Assembly (NCBI RefSeq): GCF_019041915.1 | Contig: NZ_JAHPYF010000007.1 | Coordinates: 1-64,000, forward strand | DNA: 64,000 nucleotides | Direction of reading: 5' to 3' | Origin: Collinsella sp. MSK.8.10 | Lineage (GTDB): Bacteria > Actinomycetota > Coriobacteriia > Coriobacteriales > Coriobacteriaceae | In this document: positions 25,003 to 34,093 of the stretch, piece after piece | How the letters are laid out: each line of letters begins with the position of its first letter | How positions within the stretch are numbered: the stretch's first letter is position 1 | Program-made: the position numbers and the translations under genes | Notes under the pieces: generated by a model | What the model saw: the letters and a program-made list of their open reading frames with translations, nothing else | What the model was told of the DNA's origin: nothing | The model's database searches: none

Positions 25003-25052
25003 CGGGCGGGCGAGATGAAGTCCCAACAGCTCCATCTTGCCCGCCCGTTTTT
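25003..25052 (+). terminator. Strong intrinsic terminator in the leader of the DUF2798 gene
   Basis: A 9-bp GC stem (CGGGCGGGC with GCCCGCCCG) plus an inner AGATG/CATCT helix is followed by TTTTTG. It lies 45 nt before the next start codon and more than 200 nt after the previous gene. It may therefore be a conditional terminator in a regulatory leader rather than the end of an upstream gene. Confidence 0.7.
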
Positions 25053-25096
25053 GTTGCGTGGCGCCGCGGTACAACACAGAGAGGAATCTGCCCTTT

Positions 25097-25645
25097 ATGC
25101 CTATCAACAAACGAGAGAGCCTGCTGTTCACCTTTATCATGTGCTTTTGCATGGTGCTCTGGATGAGCATCTACAACGTTGCCCTGCAGCACGGGGCCAT
25201 CAACGGCGAGGTCGTTGCCACTGCGTGGCTCGGCTTCCCCGTTGCCTACATTTTTGCCATGTGCTGCGACTGGTTCGTCGCCAGCCCGCTCGCCAAGGGT
25301 TTCGCCTTTAAGTACTTGGTCACGCCGGGCAAGAGCTCGCCACTTGCCATGACGCTCGCCGTCAGCTCCTGCATGGTCGTTCCCATGGTCATCATCATGT
25401 CGCTGTACGGTGCCTGTGAGGGTCTGACGCACATGCCCGGCGGCATCTTTGCGAACCTGTATTCCGTGCCCGCGATCTGGATGATCAACATCCCGCATAA
25501 TTTTGTGATGGCGCTGCCGTGGAACCTTTTGGTAGCCGGTCCGATTTCCCGCTTCGTCTTCCGTCGCGCCTTCCCTGTGGGGACGGTTTTCGAGGAGGAG
25601 CATGCCGAGCTCTTGGAGCAGGCTATGGCTCCTGAGTGCGAGTAG
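25097..25645 (+). CDS. DUF2798-family membrane protein
   Basis: The 182-residue hydrophobic protein has four predicted membrane helices arranged as two similar halves. One half runs from ESLLFTFIMCFCMVLWMSIYN and the other from SPLAMTLAVSSCMVVPMVI. This double two-helix layout matches DUF2798 proteins, whose function is unknown. AGAGAGGAA precedes the ATG at 25097. The leader carries a strong terminator, suggesting regulated transcription. No operon partner is visible; a terminator lies 167 nt downstream. Confidence 0.75.
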   Translation: MPINKRESLLFTFIMCFCMVLWMSIYNVALQHGAINGEVVATAWLGFPVAYIFAMCCDWFVASPLAKGFAFKYLVTPGKSSPLAMTLAVSSCMVVPMVIIMSLYGACEGLTHMPGGIFANLYSVPAIWMINIPHNFVMALPWNLLVAGPISRFVFRRAFPVGTVFEEEHAELLEQAMAPECE

Positions 25646-25811
25646 CTCGCTTAGGGATCTGCTGAGCGCGGGCGACTTGCTTGGTTGGAGCCCTAAGCGT
25701 GGATAGCTCTCTCGGCGACATCGCGGGCGTGAGCGGTGCGCATGACCGGAGGGCCCGTGCTGCTCCGTTGCCCGACGTGCTAGCGCGCAGAACAATCTGT
25801 TGGTGCATTCG

Positions 25812-25844
25812 GCGGCTGCTGAAGCGTTTCGGCAGCCGCTTTTT
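25812..25844 (+). terminator. Terminator after the DUF2798 gene
   Basis: GCGGCTGC (25812-25819) and GCAGCCGC (25832-25839) pair around a 12-nt loop, followed by TTTTTAT. It insulates the next operon. Confidence 0.85.
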
Positions 25845-25856
25845 ATACGGAGTTTA

Positions 25857-25894
25857 AATACAACAGTCTGTTGTATTACGTAGAGTGGTATATC
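25857..25894 (+). promoter_or_regulatory. Operator palindrome and promoter of the activase-tetR operon
   Basis: AATACAACAG-T-CTGTTGTATT is a perfect 21-bp palindrome (25857-25877). It ends 12 nt before an extended -10 element, TGG-TATATC (25886-25894), and covers the -35 region. The second gene of the operon is a TetR regulator, so autorepression through this site is the simplest reading. Confidence 0.75.
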
Positions 25895-25926
25895 TCTAGC
25901 GGGAAAAATGCGAGAGACGGAGCATT

Positions 25927-28900
25927 ATGGCGTTGCTAGTAGGACTGGACGTAGGGTCGACGACGACCAAAGTTTACGCGATGCACGAGGATATGACCGA
26001 GGCGTGGTGGGGATATCGCCGCCACGGGGCGTGTCAGACAGCGAGCGTGCGCGCCATGCTCGGCGAGCTCGCCGAGCGCTTTCCCCATGAGTCGCTGCGC
26101 GTTGCGGTGACCGGCTCGGGTGCGCGCGATATCGCGACCGCGCTGGGCGCCTCGTACGTTCAGGAGGTGGTCGCCAACGCGCTCGCGATCAGCAGGTTCT
26201 ATCCGCAGACGCGCTGCGCCATCGAGCTGGGCGGCCAAGACGCCAAGATGATCTTCTTCCGCACCAACGATAAGGGAGACATCGAGGTTGCCGACATGCG
26301 CATGAACGGCTCGTGCGCAGGCGGTACCGGTGCATTTATCGACGAGATGGCAAAGCTCATGGGGGTCGGCACCGAATCGGGCGAGTTCGAGCAGCTCGCA
26401 AGCCGGGGAACGACCGTCCACGAGGTCTCGGGCCGCTGCGGCGTGTACGCAAAGACCGATATCCAGCCGCTGCTCAACGAGGGCATTCCTGCCACCGACC
26501 TGGCGCTTTCGGCGCTTCACGCGGTCGCCCGCCAAACGATCGGCGGTCTGGCCCAGGGTATCGACATCGAGCCGCCGGTAATCTTCGAGGGCGGTACGCT
26601 CGCCTACAACCCCACACTGGTCCGCGTGTTCCGGGAGCAACTGAATCTATCGGACGATCAGGTTATCGTCCCGCGCGATCCGCAGATCATGGTCGCGCGC
26701 GGTGCCGCCCTGTCGCTGACCGACATGTTCGCATCGTCCCAACCGATCGACCTTCCCGACGCTTTTGTCCGGCTGGATAAGCTCGAGACGGTCGCGCCCG
26801 CAAGCGGGGAGGGACGTCTTGCCCAGCCCTTTTTTGCCACACCTGCCGAGCAGGCGGATTTTACGGCACGCCATGGCAAAGAGACGCCGGCAAAGGGTCC
26901 GGATGCGTATGCGCCCGGAGAGACGGTGCGTGTGGCGCTCGGTATCGATTCGGGGAGCACGACGACCAAGTTCGCCCTGGTCGATGAGGCGGGTGAGCTT
27001 GTCGATTCGTTCTACGCGTCTAATAACGGCAGACCGCTCGACGTCGCCCAACAGGGTCTTGTCAGCTTGAAGAACCGCTGGGAGACAGCGGGAGTCACGC
27101 TTGCGATCGATGCCGTGGGCACCACGGGATACGGCGAGGAGCTTTTCGCGCGCGCGTTCCACGCCGACTACCATACGGTCGAGACGGTCGCGCACGCCCG
27201 CGCCGCGTGCGCATGCGTTCCCGATGCGACCTTCGTGCTCGACATCGGCGGACAGGATATGAAGGCCATCTGGCTCAACCACGGCGTGCTGACCGATATC
27301 GTCGTCAACGAGGCGTGCTCTGCGGGCTGCGGCTCGTTCCTCGAGGGTTTTGCCAAAAACCTCGGAATAGCCGTTGAGGATATCGCGACCGAGGCATTTT
27401 CGTCCAAAGCCCCCGCCGTTCTCGGCAGCCGCTGCACGGTGTTCATGAACAGCAGCGTCGTTTCCGAGCAGCGGCGCGGTAAGGGTCCGGGCGACATCAT
27501 GGCCGGTCTCTGCCGTTCGATTATCGAGAACGTGTTCACCAAGGTCATTCGCGTTTCAAATCTCAACCGTCTGGGCGACAAAGTCGTCGTCCAGGGCGGC
27601 ACGTTCCGAAACGACGCGGTGCTGCGCGCATTCGAGCAGTATCTGGGCAAACCCGTCACGCGTGCGCCCCACCCGGGGCTGATGGGCGCTATCGGTATCG
27701 CCCTGCTCGCGCGCGAGGAATGCCGCAAGGGCGACGCCGGCACGTCGTTTATCGGGCTCGATGCCGTGGAGCGCTTCGAGCATCGCGAGTTCGGCGGCGT
27801 TACCTGCCGTCGGTGCAACAACCGCTGCCAGCGCGCGGTCGTGGCATTTGGCGACGGCTCGCTTTACGTCACGGGCAATCGCTGCCCGCGCGGCGGCGCC
27901 ATCTCATGGGATGAGCTCGTGCGCGAGGTTCCCGCGGCGGAGGAGCTGCGTCCGCAGGGTGCTTGCGAGGCACAGACACCCGGCACGGGGCGCGACCGGA
28001 CCGCGGCTGCCCCCAATCTCTTTGTCGACCGCGAGAAGCTGCTGTTCGAGTCGTACCCCACGGTTCCCGTCTGCGGGGGGCGCGATGTCACGATCGGCAT
28101 TCCCCGTGTGCTCGAGTTCTGGGACACCATGCCGTTCTGGTCGACGTTCTTCAGCACGCTCGGCTTTAAGGTGCGCGTCTCGGGACGCAGCACCAAGGCG
28201 ATGTACGAGCGCGGTCTGGCGCACGTCACATCCGACACCGTGTGCTTCCCGGCCAAGCTCGTCCACGGGCACATCCGCAATCTCGTCGACGCCGGCGTCG
28301 ACCGCATCTTCATGCCCATCATCACGACGGTGCCCACCGAAAACACCGCCTCTACCAGCGAGTGGATGTGCGCCGTCGTAAAGGGATACCCCTACGTGAT
28401 GCGCAATTCCGATAACCCGGAGGAGCGTTTCGGCGTTCCGTTCGATACGCCGCTGTTCCACTGGTACGACGAGGGCGACCGAAACCGCCAGCTCAAGGCG
28501 TGGTGCAAGGAGACCTTCGATATCGATGCCGACCTGGTTGCCAAGGCGACCGAGCAGGCGGACCGCGCGCAGGAGACGTTTGAGAACCAGCTGCAGCTGC
28601 GCGGCAGGCAGGTGCTCGAGAACGTGCGCGAGGACGGCGGCTACGCGGTGGTGATCGCTTCGCGCCCGTACCACAACGACCCGCTGGTCAACCACGGGCT
28701 GCCCAAGCTCTTCTCTGAGCGCGGCATCCCCGTGCTGACGCCCGATGCGGTGCCGGGGGTCTGCAACGTCGATCTTTCCAACAGCCGCATCGACATCGTG
28801 AACAACTACCATGCGCGCATGCTGTCGTGCGCGGTCATCGTCGCATCGACGCCCGAGCTCGAGCTCGTGCAGATGGGCAGCTTCGGCTGCGGCCACGATG

Positions 28901-30366
28901 CGTATCTCACCGACGAGATCGCGCGCATGATGGGCGAGATGGGCTCCAAGGTTCCGATGATGATCAAGCTCGATGAGAGCGACGTCGCCGGTCCCATGGG
29001 CATTCGCGTGCGTTCGTTTATCGAGTCGGTCAACCGTCGTCGCGCGGAGGAGCGTGCCGAGGGCGCCCGGGTGCACGCGGTCCATCCGCTCGACGACCCG
29101 TATAAGGTCAAGTACACCAAGCGCGACCGGCACGACAAGATCGCGCTGGTCCCCAACACCTCCCATGCGTTCTGCAGGCTCATGACCGCGGCGATGCGCA
29201 ATCAGGGCGTGCGCGCCGAGGCCCTTGATATCGGGCGCGAGGATGCCATCCGCCTGGGCAAACGCTATGTGCACAACGACATCTGCTTCCCCGCGCAAAT
29301 CGTGATCGGCGAGGCGCTCGCGGCACTCAAGAGCGGTAAGTACGACCCGCACGACGTCGCCGTGGTGACTGGCAAGTATATCGGCGACTGCCGCCTGACG
29401 CACTACATGCCCCTGCTGCGCCGCGCGCTCGACGACGCGGGATACGACTATGTCCCGGTGCTCACCAACGACGACGTCGATGCCCACAATGCGCATCCGG
29501 GCTTCAAGCTCGGCCTTGGCCCGAGCATCCAGATCGCCTACGGTCTTCCCATGATCGATGCCCTCGAGGCCATGCTTAGGCGCATCCGTCCCTATGAGCT
29601 CGAGAAGGGCGCGGCGGACGCTGCGTTCGACCGCGCGCTCGATGAGGTTATCGAGGGCATGGAGCGCTCGGGGCTGAGAGGCCAGGCGACGGGCTTCAAA
29701 CGCGCGCTTGCGATCATGGACGCCGTTCCGTACGACCGCTCGAACCCGCATCCGACCGTTCTCATCGTGGGCGAGTACCTGCTCAATTTCCATCTCGGCG
29801 CCAACCACGAGATCGAGCGCTACCTCGAGGACAACGGGCTCGAGGTCATCGAGGCGCGCATGACCGACGTGATCCGCAAGACCTATTTCTACAAGCATGC
29901 GCAGTCGCGCGAGTTCCACGTCGACCTGTCGCTGCCCGAAAAGGCCTGGTACGCCACGGCGGACAACCTGTTCGAGCTCGCGCACGACCGTTGCGACCGC
30001 CTGGGCGCGGCGAGCCCGCTCTACGAGCCGCCGACGCGCATGCCCGAGCTCGTGCGCGCGAGCGATAAGATCCTGCACCATACGTTCGATGCGGGCGAGG
30101 GCGTGCTGATTCCGGCGGAGATCCTCGAGCACGCCAAGCGCGGCTGCCGCAACTTCGTGATCCTGCAGCCGTTCGGGTGTCTGCCCAACCATGTCGTGGG
30201 GCGCGGGCTCATCCATGCGCTCAAGGAGCAGTATCCCACGGCGCAGTTCCTGCCGCTCGACTACGATCCCGACGTGAGCTTCGCCAACGTGGAGAACCGT
30301 CTTCAGATGCTCATCATGAACGCCAAGGCGCAGGGGTGCGGTGAGGCGCATGGCGAGACCGCGTAA
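25927..30366 (+). CDS. Large acyl-CoA dehydratase activase (two BadF/HgdC ATPase domains plus DUF2229)
   Basis: Proteins of this class resemble activators of 2-hydroxyacyl-CoA dehydratases, iron-sulfur ATPases that inject an electron. The 1479 residues hold two ASKHA ATPase domains: VGLDVGSTTTKVYA at residues 4-17, with GGQDAK and NGSCAGGTGAFID, and LGIDSGSTTTKFALVDE near 338, with GGQDMKAIW and NEACSAGCGSFLEGF. A cysteine cluster CRRCNNRC (about 625) follows, then DUF2229 and a dehydratase-subunit-like C-terminus with CFPAKLVHGH and CFPAQIV. The substrate is unknown. The gene overlaps the TetR gene by 17 nt, and a palindromic operator precedes it. Confidence 0.88.
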   Translation: MALLVGLDVGSTTTKVYAMHEDMTEAWWGYRRHGACQTASVRAMLGELAERFPHESLRVAVTGSGARDIATALGASYVQEVVANALAISRFYPQTRCAIELGGQDAKMIFFRTNDKGDIEVADMRMNGSCAGGTGAFIDEMAKLMGVGTESGEFEQLASRGTTVHEVSGRCGVYAKTDIQPLLNEGIPATDLALSALHAVARQTIGGLAQGIDIEPPVIFEGGTLAYNPTLVRVFREQLNLSDDQVIVPRDPQIMVARGAALSLTDMFASSQPIDLPDAFVRLDKLETVAPASGEGRLAQPFFATPAEQADFTARHGKETPAKGPDAYAPGETVRVALGIDSGSTTTKFALVDEAGELVDSFYASNNGRPLDVAQQGLVSLKNRWETAGVTLAIDAVGTTGYGEELFARAFHADYHTVETVAHARAACACVPDATFVLDIGGQDMKAIWLNHGVLTDIVVNEACSAGCGSFLEGFAKNLGIAVEDIATEAFSSKAPAVLGSRCTVFMNSSVVSEQRRGKGPGDIMAGLCRSIIENVFTKVIRVSNLNRLGDKVVVQGGTFRNDAVLRAFEQYLGKPVTRAPHPGLMGAIGIALLAREECRKGDAGTSFIGLDAVERFEHREFGGVTCRRCNNRCQRAVVAFGDGSLYVTGNRCPRGGAISWDELVREVPAAEELRPQGACEAQTPGTGRDRTAAAPNLFVDREKLLFESYPTVPVCGGRDVTIGIPRVLEFWDTMPFWSTFFSTLGFKVRVSGRSTKAMYERGLAHVTSDTVCFPAKLVHGHIRNLVDAGVDRIFMPIITTVPTENTASTSEWMCAVVKGYPYVMRNSDNPEERFGVPFDTPLFHWYDEGDRNRQLKAWCKETFDIDADLVAKATEQADRAQETFENQLQLRGRQVLENVREDGGYAVVIASRPYHNDPLVNHGLPKLFSERGIPVLTPDAVPGVCNVDLSNSRIDIVNNYHARMLSCAVIVASTPELELVQMGSFGCGHDAYLTDEIARMMGEMGSKVPMMIKLDESDVAGPMGIRVRSFIESVNRRRAEERAEGARVHAVHPLDDPYKVKYTKRDRHDKIALVPNTSHAFCRLMTAAMRNQGVRAEALDIGREDAIRLGKRYVHNDICFPAQIVIGEALAALKSGKYDPHDVAVVTGKYIGDCRLTHYMPLLRRALDDAGYDYVPVLTNDDVDAHNAHPGFKLGLGPSIQIAYGLPMIDALEAMLRRIRPYELEKGAADAAFDRALDEVIEGMERSGLRGQATGFKRALAIMDAVPYDRSNPHPTVLIVGEYLLNFHLGANHEIERYLEDNGLEVIEARMTDVIRKTYFYKHAQSREFHVDLSLPEKAWYATADNLFELAHDRCDRLGAASPLYEPPTRMPELVRASDKILHHTFDAGEGVLIPAEILEHAKRGCRNFVILQPFGCLPNHVVGRGLIHALKEQYPTAQFLPLDYDPDVSFANVENRLQMLIMNAKAQGCGEAHGETA

Positions 30367-31039
30367 GGACGCCGATGCGCCCGATGCACGCACCCGTATC
30401 ATCGAGGCGTTTTGGGAGCTCATCGAGAACAACAGCATCTTCGAGCTGTCGGTTGGCGAGGTGACCCGCGCCGCCCAGTGCAATCGCGGAACGTTTTACT
30501 ACTATTTTCACGATTTCGATGAACTCGTCGCCATCGCCATAGCCCAGCTGCTGCAGGATAACGAGCTCATCACCGATGCCCTCTGGCATTTTTCGAGCGA
30601 GGGCGACCTTTCGGCGTTCGACCGGCGCGACGTCCGCTGCCTGCTGCGGCGCATCGTCATCACCATGAGGGCGGGTGCCGCCGAGCAGGTCGAGCAGGGC
30701 ATCCATACGATCATCATCGACCGCGTGAGAGAGATCGTCCACCCCGACGGAGAAGAGCTCAAGGCAGATTCGAGCTTTGCGGTGGGCTTTCTGGTCTCGG
30801 GCATCATGGGCTTTGTGATGGCGGTCGGCTTTGCCCGGGAGGGTGGCGAGGAGATAGACCTCGAGCAGCTGGGGGACAGCGCGTGCGCGTACCTGAGGGC
30901 GGTCGCCATGCAGACGGTTGAAACGGTCGCGCAAGTCGAGGGCGTCGATACATCCGAGCTGCTCGAACGCGTCTCCAAGGAGGCCGATGCCTATCGCGCA
31001 TCGCGTGCGACGAGTCCCGACGTGGTGAAAGACGTCTAG
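30350..31039 (+). CDS. TetR/AcrR family transcriptional regulator
   Basis: The 229-residue protein has a TetR DNA-binding domain at residues 10-55: RTRIIEAFWELIENNSIFEL, then VGEVTRAAQCNRGTFYYYFHD, the recognition helix with the YYYF signature. The C-terminal ligand domain is family-unspecific. The ATG at 30350 is preferred over an in-frame GTG at 30341. It overlaps the activase gene, so the two are co-expressed. It probably binds the palindrome at 25857-25877 and represses its own operon; the inducer may be an acyl-CoA or related metabolite, which is inference. Confidence 0.88.
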   Translation: MARPRKDADAPDARTRIIEAFWELIENNSIFELSVGEVTRAAQCNRGTFYYYFHDFDELVAIAIAQLLQDNELITDALWHFSSEGDLSAFDRRDVRCLLRRIVITMRAGAAEQVEQGIHTIIIDRVREIVHPDGEELKADSSFAVGFLVSGIMGFVMAVGFAREGGEEIDLEQLGDSACAYLRAVAMQTVETVAQVEGVDTSELLERVSKEADAYRASRATSPDVVKDV

Positions 31040-31148
31040 GGTTTCTCTTGCGGGGCGCCCGTCGCGCATCGCGCGGTGAGTCCCGCGATGCGGTCATAAC
31101 CTGCATTCATGTGAGCCGGGTTTATAGATATTCCTCCAGCTGTTAACA

Positions 31149-31200
31149 TATACTCCATATGGGTAAAGAGACCAAAGCGCTGCCGCGGGGCGGCGCTTTG
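31149..31200 (+). promoter_or_regulatory. Candidate -10 box and leader hairpin of clpC
   Basis: TATACT at 31149-31154 is a good -10 box without a clear -35. A 12-bp stem (31173-31184 with 31189-31200, GCGG loop) follows in the untranslated leader, 36 nt before the clpC start. No CtsR or HrcA type operator was recognised. Confidence 0.4.
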
Positions 31201-31236
31201 CGTTTGAAAAAACTAGCTCGTCTAAGAGGAACTAGC

Positions 31237-33879
31237 ATGTTAGACCGTTTTACCGATCGTGCGCGTAAGGTCATGTCCATGGCCAAGCAAGAAGCGCTCG
31301 ATCTTCATTCAAATAAGGTGGGCACCGAGCACCTGCTGCTCGCGCTTGCCAAGGAGGACGAGGGCATTGCCGCCGAGGCGCTGCGTTCGCTCGACATCTC
31401 CTATGATGACATCATGGATACTCTCAAAGAGGTCCAGACCACGGTTCCCGAGCCCAGTGAGGAGACCGAGGCGGCCAAGCTCGCCTTTACGCCGCTCGTC
31501 ATTAGCGTGATGGAGCGTTCATTCCGCGTGGCGCGCGAGAACAACCAGACCTACGTGTCGACCGAGCACTTGCTGATCGGCATCGTCGAAGAGGGCAACG
31601 GCATGGCCATGGACATCCTCATGCGCCTGGGTGTGTCGTCCGCCTCCATCAAAAAGGCTATCGAGAAACTCACCGCCAAGGACCAGGACAAGAAGCGTCC
31701 GCTCGCCGGCGCCGGTGCTGGTCGTCCCGGTGCGGGCCTGCCGTTCTTTAGCGGCTCGGATACCTCTCAGCAAAGGGGGGGTGGCACCGATACGCTTAAG
31801 CAGTTCGCGACCAACCTCACGCAGAAGGCGCGCGACGGCGAGCTCGACCCTGTAATTGGTCGCGAAAAGGAAGTCCAGCGTATGATGGAAATTCTTTCGC
31901 GCCGCACCAAGAACAACCCGCTCATTCTGGGCGACCCCGGCGTGGGCAAGACGGCCATCGTCGAGGGCCTGGCTCAGCAGATTGCAGCCGGCAACGTGCC
32001 CGAGAACCTCATGAACCAGAATATCTGGACGCTCGACCTGCCGGGCCTCGTGGCGGGCGCCAAGTATCGCGGCGAGTTTGAGGAGCGCCTCAAGAACGTG
32101 ATCCAGGAGGCCACCGAAGCTGACGACGTCATCCTGTTTATTGACGAGATGCACACCATCATCGGTGCCGGCTCTGCCGAGGGCTCCATCGACGCGAGCT
32201 CCATGCTCAAGCCCGTTCTCGCACGCGGTGCTTTCCAGATCATCGGTGCCACCACGGCCGAGGAGTTCCGCAAGTACCTCACCAAGGACCCGGCCTTCGA
32301 GCGTCGCTTCCAGACCATCGATGTCGAGGAGCCGAGCGTCGAGGACACGGTCAAGATCCTGACCGCGCTCAAGCCGCGCTACGAGGAGCACCACCATGTG
32401 CGCTATACGCAGGGTGCTATCGAGGCCGCCGCGAACCTCTCCGACCGCTACATCCAGGATCGCTTCCTGCCCGATAAGGCCATCGACCTCATTGACGAGG
32501 CCGGCGCCCGCGCCCGCATCGCCGCCAACCGCGCGCCCGAGCCGGTGCGCGAGGCCGAGCATCGCGTGGAGGAGCTTAAGGCCGCCGCGCAGGAGGCCAC
32601 CGAGAGCGACGACATGAACAAGGCCGCCGAGATCACCGAGCAGCAAAAGGCTGCCGAGATTGAGCTCGCCGAGGCCAAGGCTGCCTGGACGGCCGAGCTC
32701 GACGCCAGCCCGCTCACCATCGATGTCTCCCAGATTGCCGACATCGTGTCCGTGACCTCGGGCGTGCCGGTGTCCTCGCTCACCGAGAGCGAGAGCCGCC
32801 GCCTGCTGCAGGCCGAAAGCGTGCTCAAGACGCGCATCATCGGTCAGGACGAGGCCGTCGAGGCCGTTGCCAAGGCCGTGCGCCGCAGCCGCTCGCCGCT
32901 CAAGGACCCGCGTCGCCCCGGCGGCAGCTTTATCTTCCTGGGCCCCACCGGCACGGGCAAAACCGAGCTCGCCAAGACGCTCGCCGAGTATCTCTTTGGC
33001 AGCAAGGACGCGCTCATCAGCTTCGATATGTCGGAGTTTGGCAGTGAGTTCGAGGTCTCCAAGCTCATCGGTAGCCCCCCGGGCTATGTGGGCCACGACG
33101 AGGGCGGCCAGCTCACCAAGGCTGTTCGCCGTCACCCGTACTCGGTCGTGCTGTTCGACGAGATCGAGAAGGCGCACCCCGACATCTTCAATATCCTGCT
33201 GCAGGTGTTGGAGGAGGGCCGTCTGACCGATAGCCAGGGCAAGACGGTCGACTTCCGCAATACGGTGATCATCATGACGTCAAACGTGGGCGCCCGCGAG
33301 ATCGCGCAGGATGCGAGCGTTGGCTTTGGCACCACCGGCGAGCAGAGTCTCACGTCGAGCGAGATCAAGGGCCGTGCGATGGGCGAGCTCAAGCGCCTGT
33401 TCCGCCCCGAGCTGCTCAACCGTATCGACGATATTGTGGTGTTCCAGAAGCTCTCGGGCGAGAACCTGACCAAGATTGCGCACCTGCTGGTGGACGATCT
33501 GCGCCAGCGCCTGATCGCAAACGGCATGAACATCAAGCTTACCGATGCGGCCTACGACAAGATTGTGGCGGAGGGTACCGACCTCACCAACGGCGCGCGT
33601 CCTCTGCGTCGTGCCATCCAAAAGCTCATCGAGGATCCGCTGTCCGAGGAGCTGCTGGCCGGTGAGTGGGGCGAGGGCGATACCGTCCTGTGCGACGTGG
33701 TCGACGGCAAGTTTGTCTTTAGCCACGGCACGGGTGAGATTCCGGCGCCGCGTCCGGCGGGTGCACTCGGGGGCGATACCGCTCCGGCGGCGCCGCACAC
33801 CGGAAACGCCGCGCCTGTGAGCAGTGGCGTGAGCTCGGGCCCCGGCGGCATGATGCAAGCCGGTTCCGGCGCGCTGTAG
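31237..33879 (+). CDS. clpC: ATP-dependent Clp protease ATP-binding subunit ClpC
   Basis: ClpC is an AAA+ unfoldase feeding proteins to ClpP. The 880-residue chain has the double Clp_N repeat (about 1-140) and a first AAA domain with GDPGVGKT (232-239). A short middle domain with the UVR-like stretch ([18 protein letters not shown] onward) and a second AAA domain with GPTGTGKT (about 569-576) follow. The C-terminal tail is rich in Gly, Ala and Pro. ATG 31237 with AAGAGGA is used; an in-frame start 78 nt upstream would precede the leader hairpin and adds a basic tail not seen in ClpC. Confidence 0.95.
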   Translation: MLDRFTDRARKVMSMAKQEALDLHSNKVGTEHLLLALAKEDEGIAAEALRSLDISYDDIMDTLKEVQTTVPEPSEETEAAKLAFTPLVISVMERSFRVARENNQTYVSTEHLLIGIVEEGNGMAMDILMRLGVSSASIKKAIEKLTAKDQDKKRPLAGAGAGRPGAGLPFFSGSDTSQQRGGGTDTLKQFATNLTQKARDGELDPVIGREKEVQRMMEILSRRTKNNPLILGDPGVGKTAIVEGLAQQIAAGNVPENLMNQNIWTLDLPGLVAGAKYRGEFEERLKNVIQEATEADDVILFIDEMHTIIGAGSAEGSIDASSMLKPVLARGAFQIIGATTAEEFRKYLTKDPAFERRFQTIDVEEPSVEDTVKILTALKPRYEEHHHVRYTQGAIEAAANLSDRYIQDRFLPDKAIDLIDEAGARARIAANRAPEPVREAEHRVEELKAAAQEATESDDMNKAAEITEQQKAAEIELAEAKAAWTAELDASPLTIDVSQIADIVSVTSGVPVSSLTESESRRLLQAESVLKTRIIGQDEAVEAVAKAVRRSRSPLKDPRRPGGSFIFLGPTGTGKTELAKTLAEYLFGSKDALISFDMSEFGSEFEVSKLIGSPPGYVGHDEGGQLTKAVRRHPYSVVLFDEIEKAHPDIFNILLQVLEEGRLTDSQGKTVDFRNTVIIMTSNVGAREIAQDASVGFGTTGEQSLTSSEIKGRAMGELKRLFRPELLNRIDDIVVFQKLSGENLTKIAHLLVDDLRQRLIANGMNIKLTDAAYDKIVAEGTDLTNGARPLRRAIQKLIEDPLSEELLAGEWGEGDTVLCDVVDGKFVFSHGTGEIPAPRPAGALGGDTAPAAPHTGNAAPVSSGVSSGPGGMMQAGSGAL

Positions 33880-33904
33880 GGCGTGGCGACAATTTGATAC
33901 GCGC

Positions 33905-33938
33905 AATCGAGGCGCTCCGGAAAGGGCGCCTCGATTTG
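33905..33938 (+). terminator. Terminator after clpC
   Basis: AATCGAGGCGC and GCGCCTCGATT form an 11-bp stem over a 10-nt loop, followed by TTG. It lies 25 nt past the clpC stop. Confidence 0.75.
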
Positions 33939-34093
33939 TAGAGCTGCGGTAACTGTGACCGTTACGCTATGCGGTCCACCGTTAGCCGATGATGCGAGGG
34001 CGCTCGGCGTTTTCGACTGGTTTATGCACGCAAAGTCTGGGAATATACAAGTCGCATGTCTTACTGTCTAACCAGTTGCGCCAAGGAGGCACC

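Noticed and set aside
27904..30483. Minus-strand frame of 859 codons opposite the activase gene
   Set aside because: It is the antisense shadow of a strongly recognised protein and has a composition rich in Arg, His and Leu typical of such shadows.
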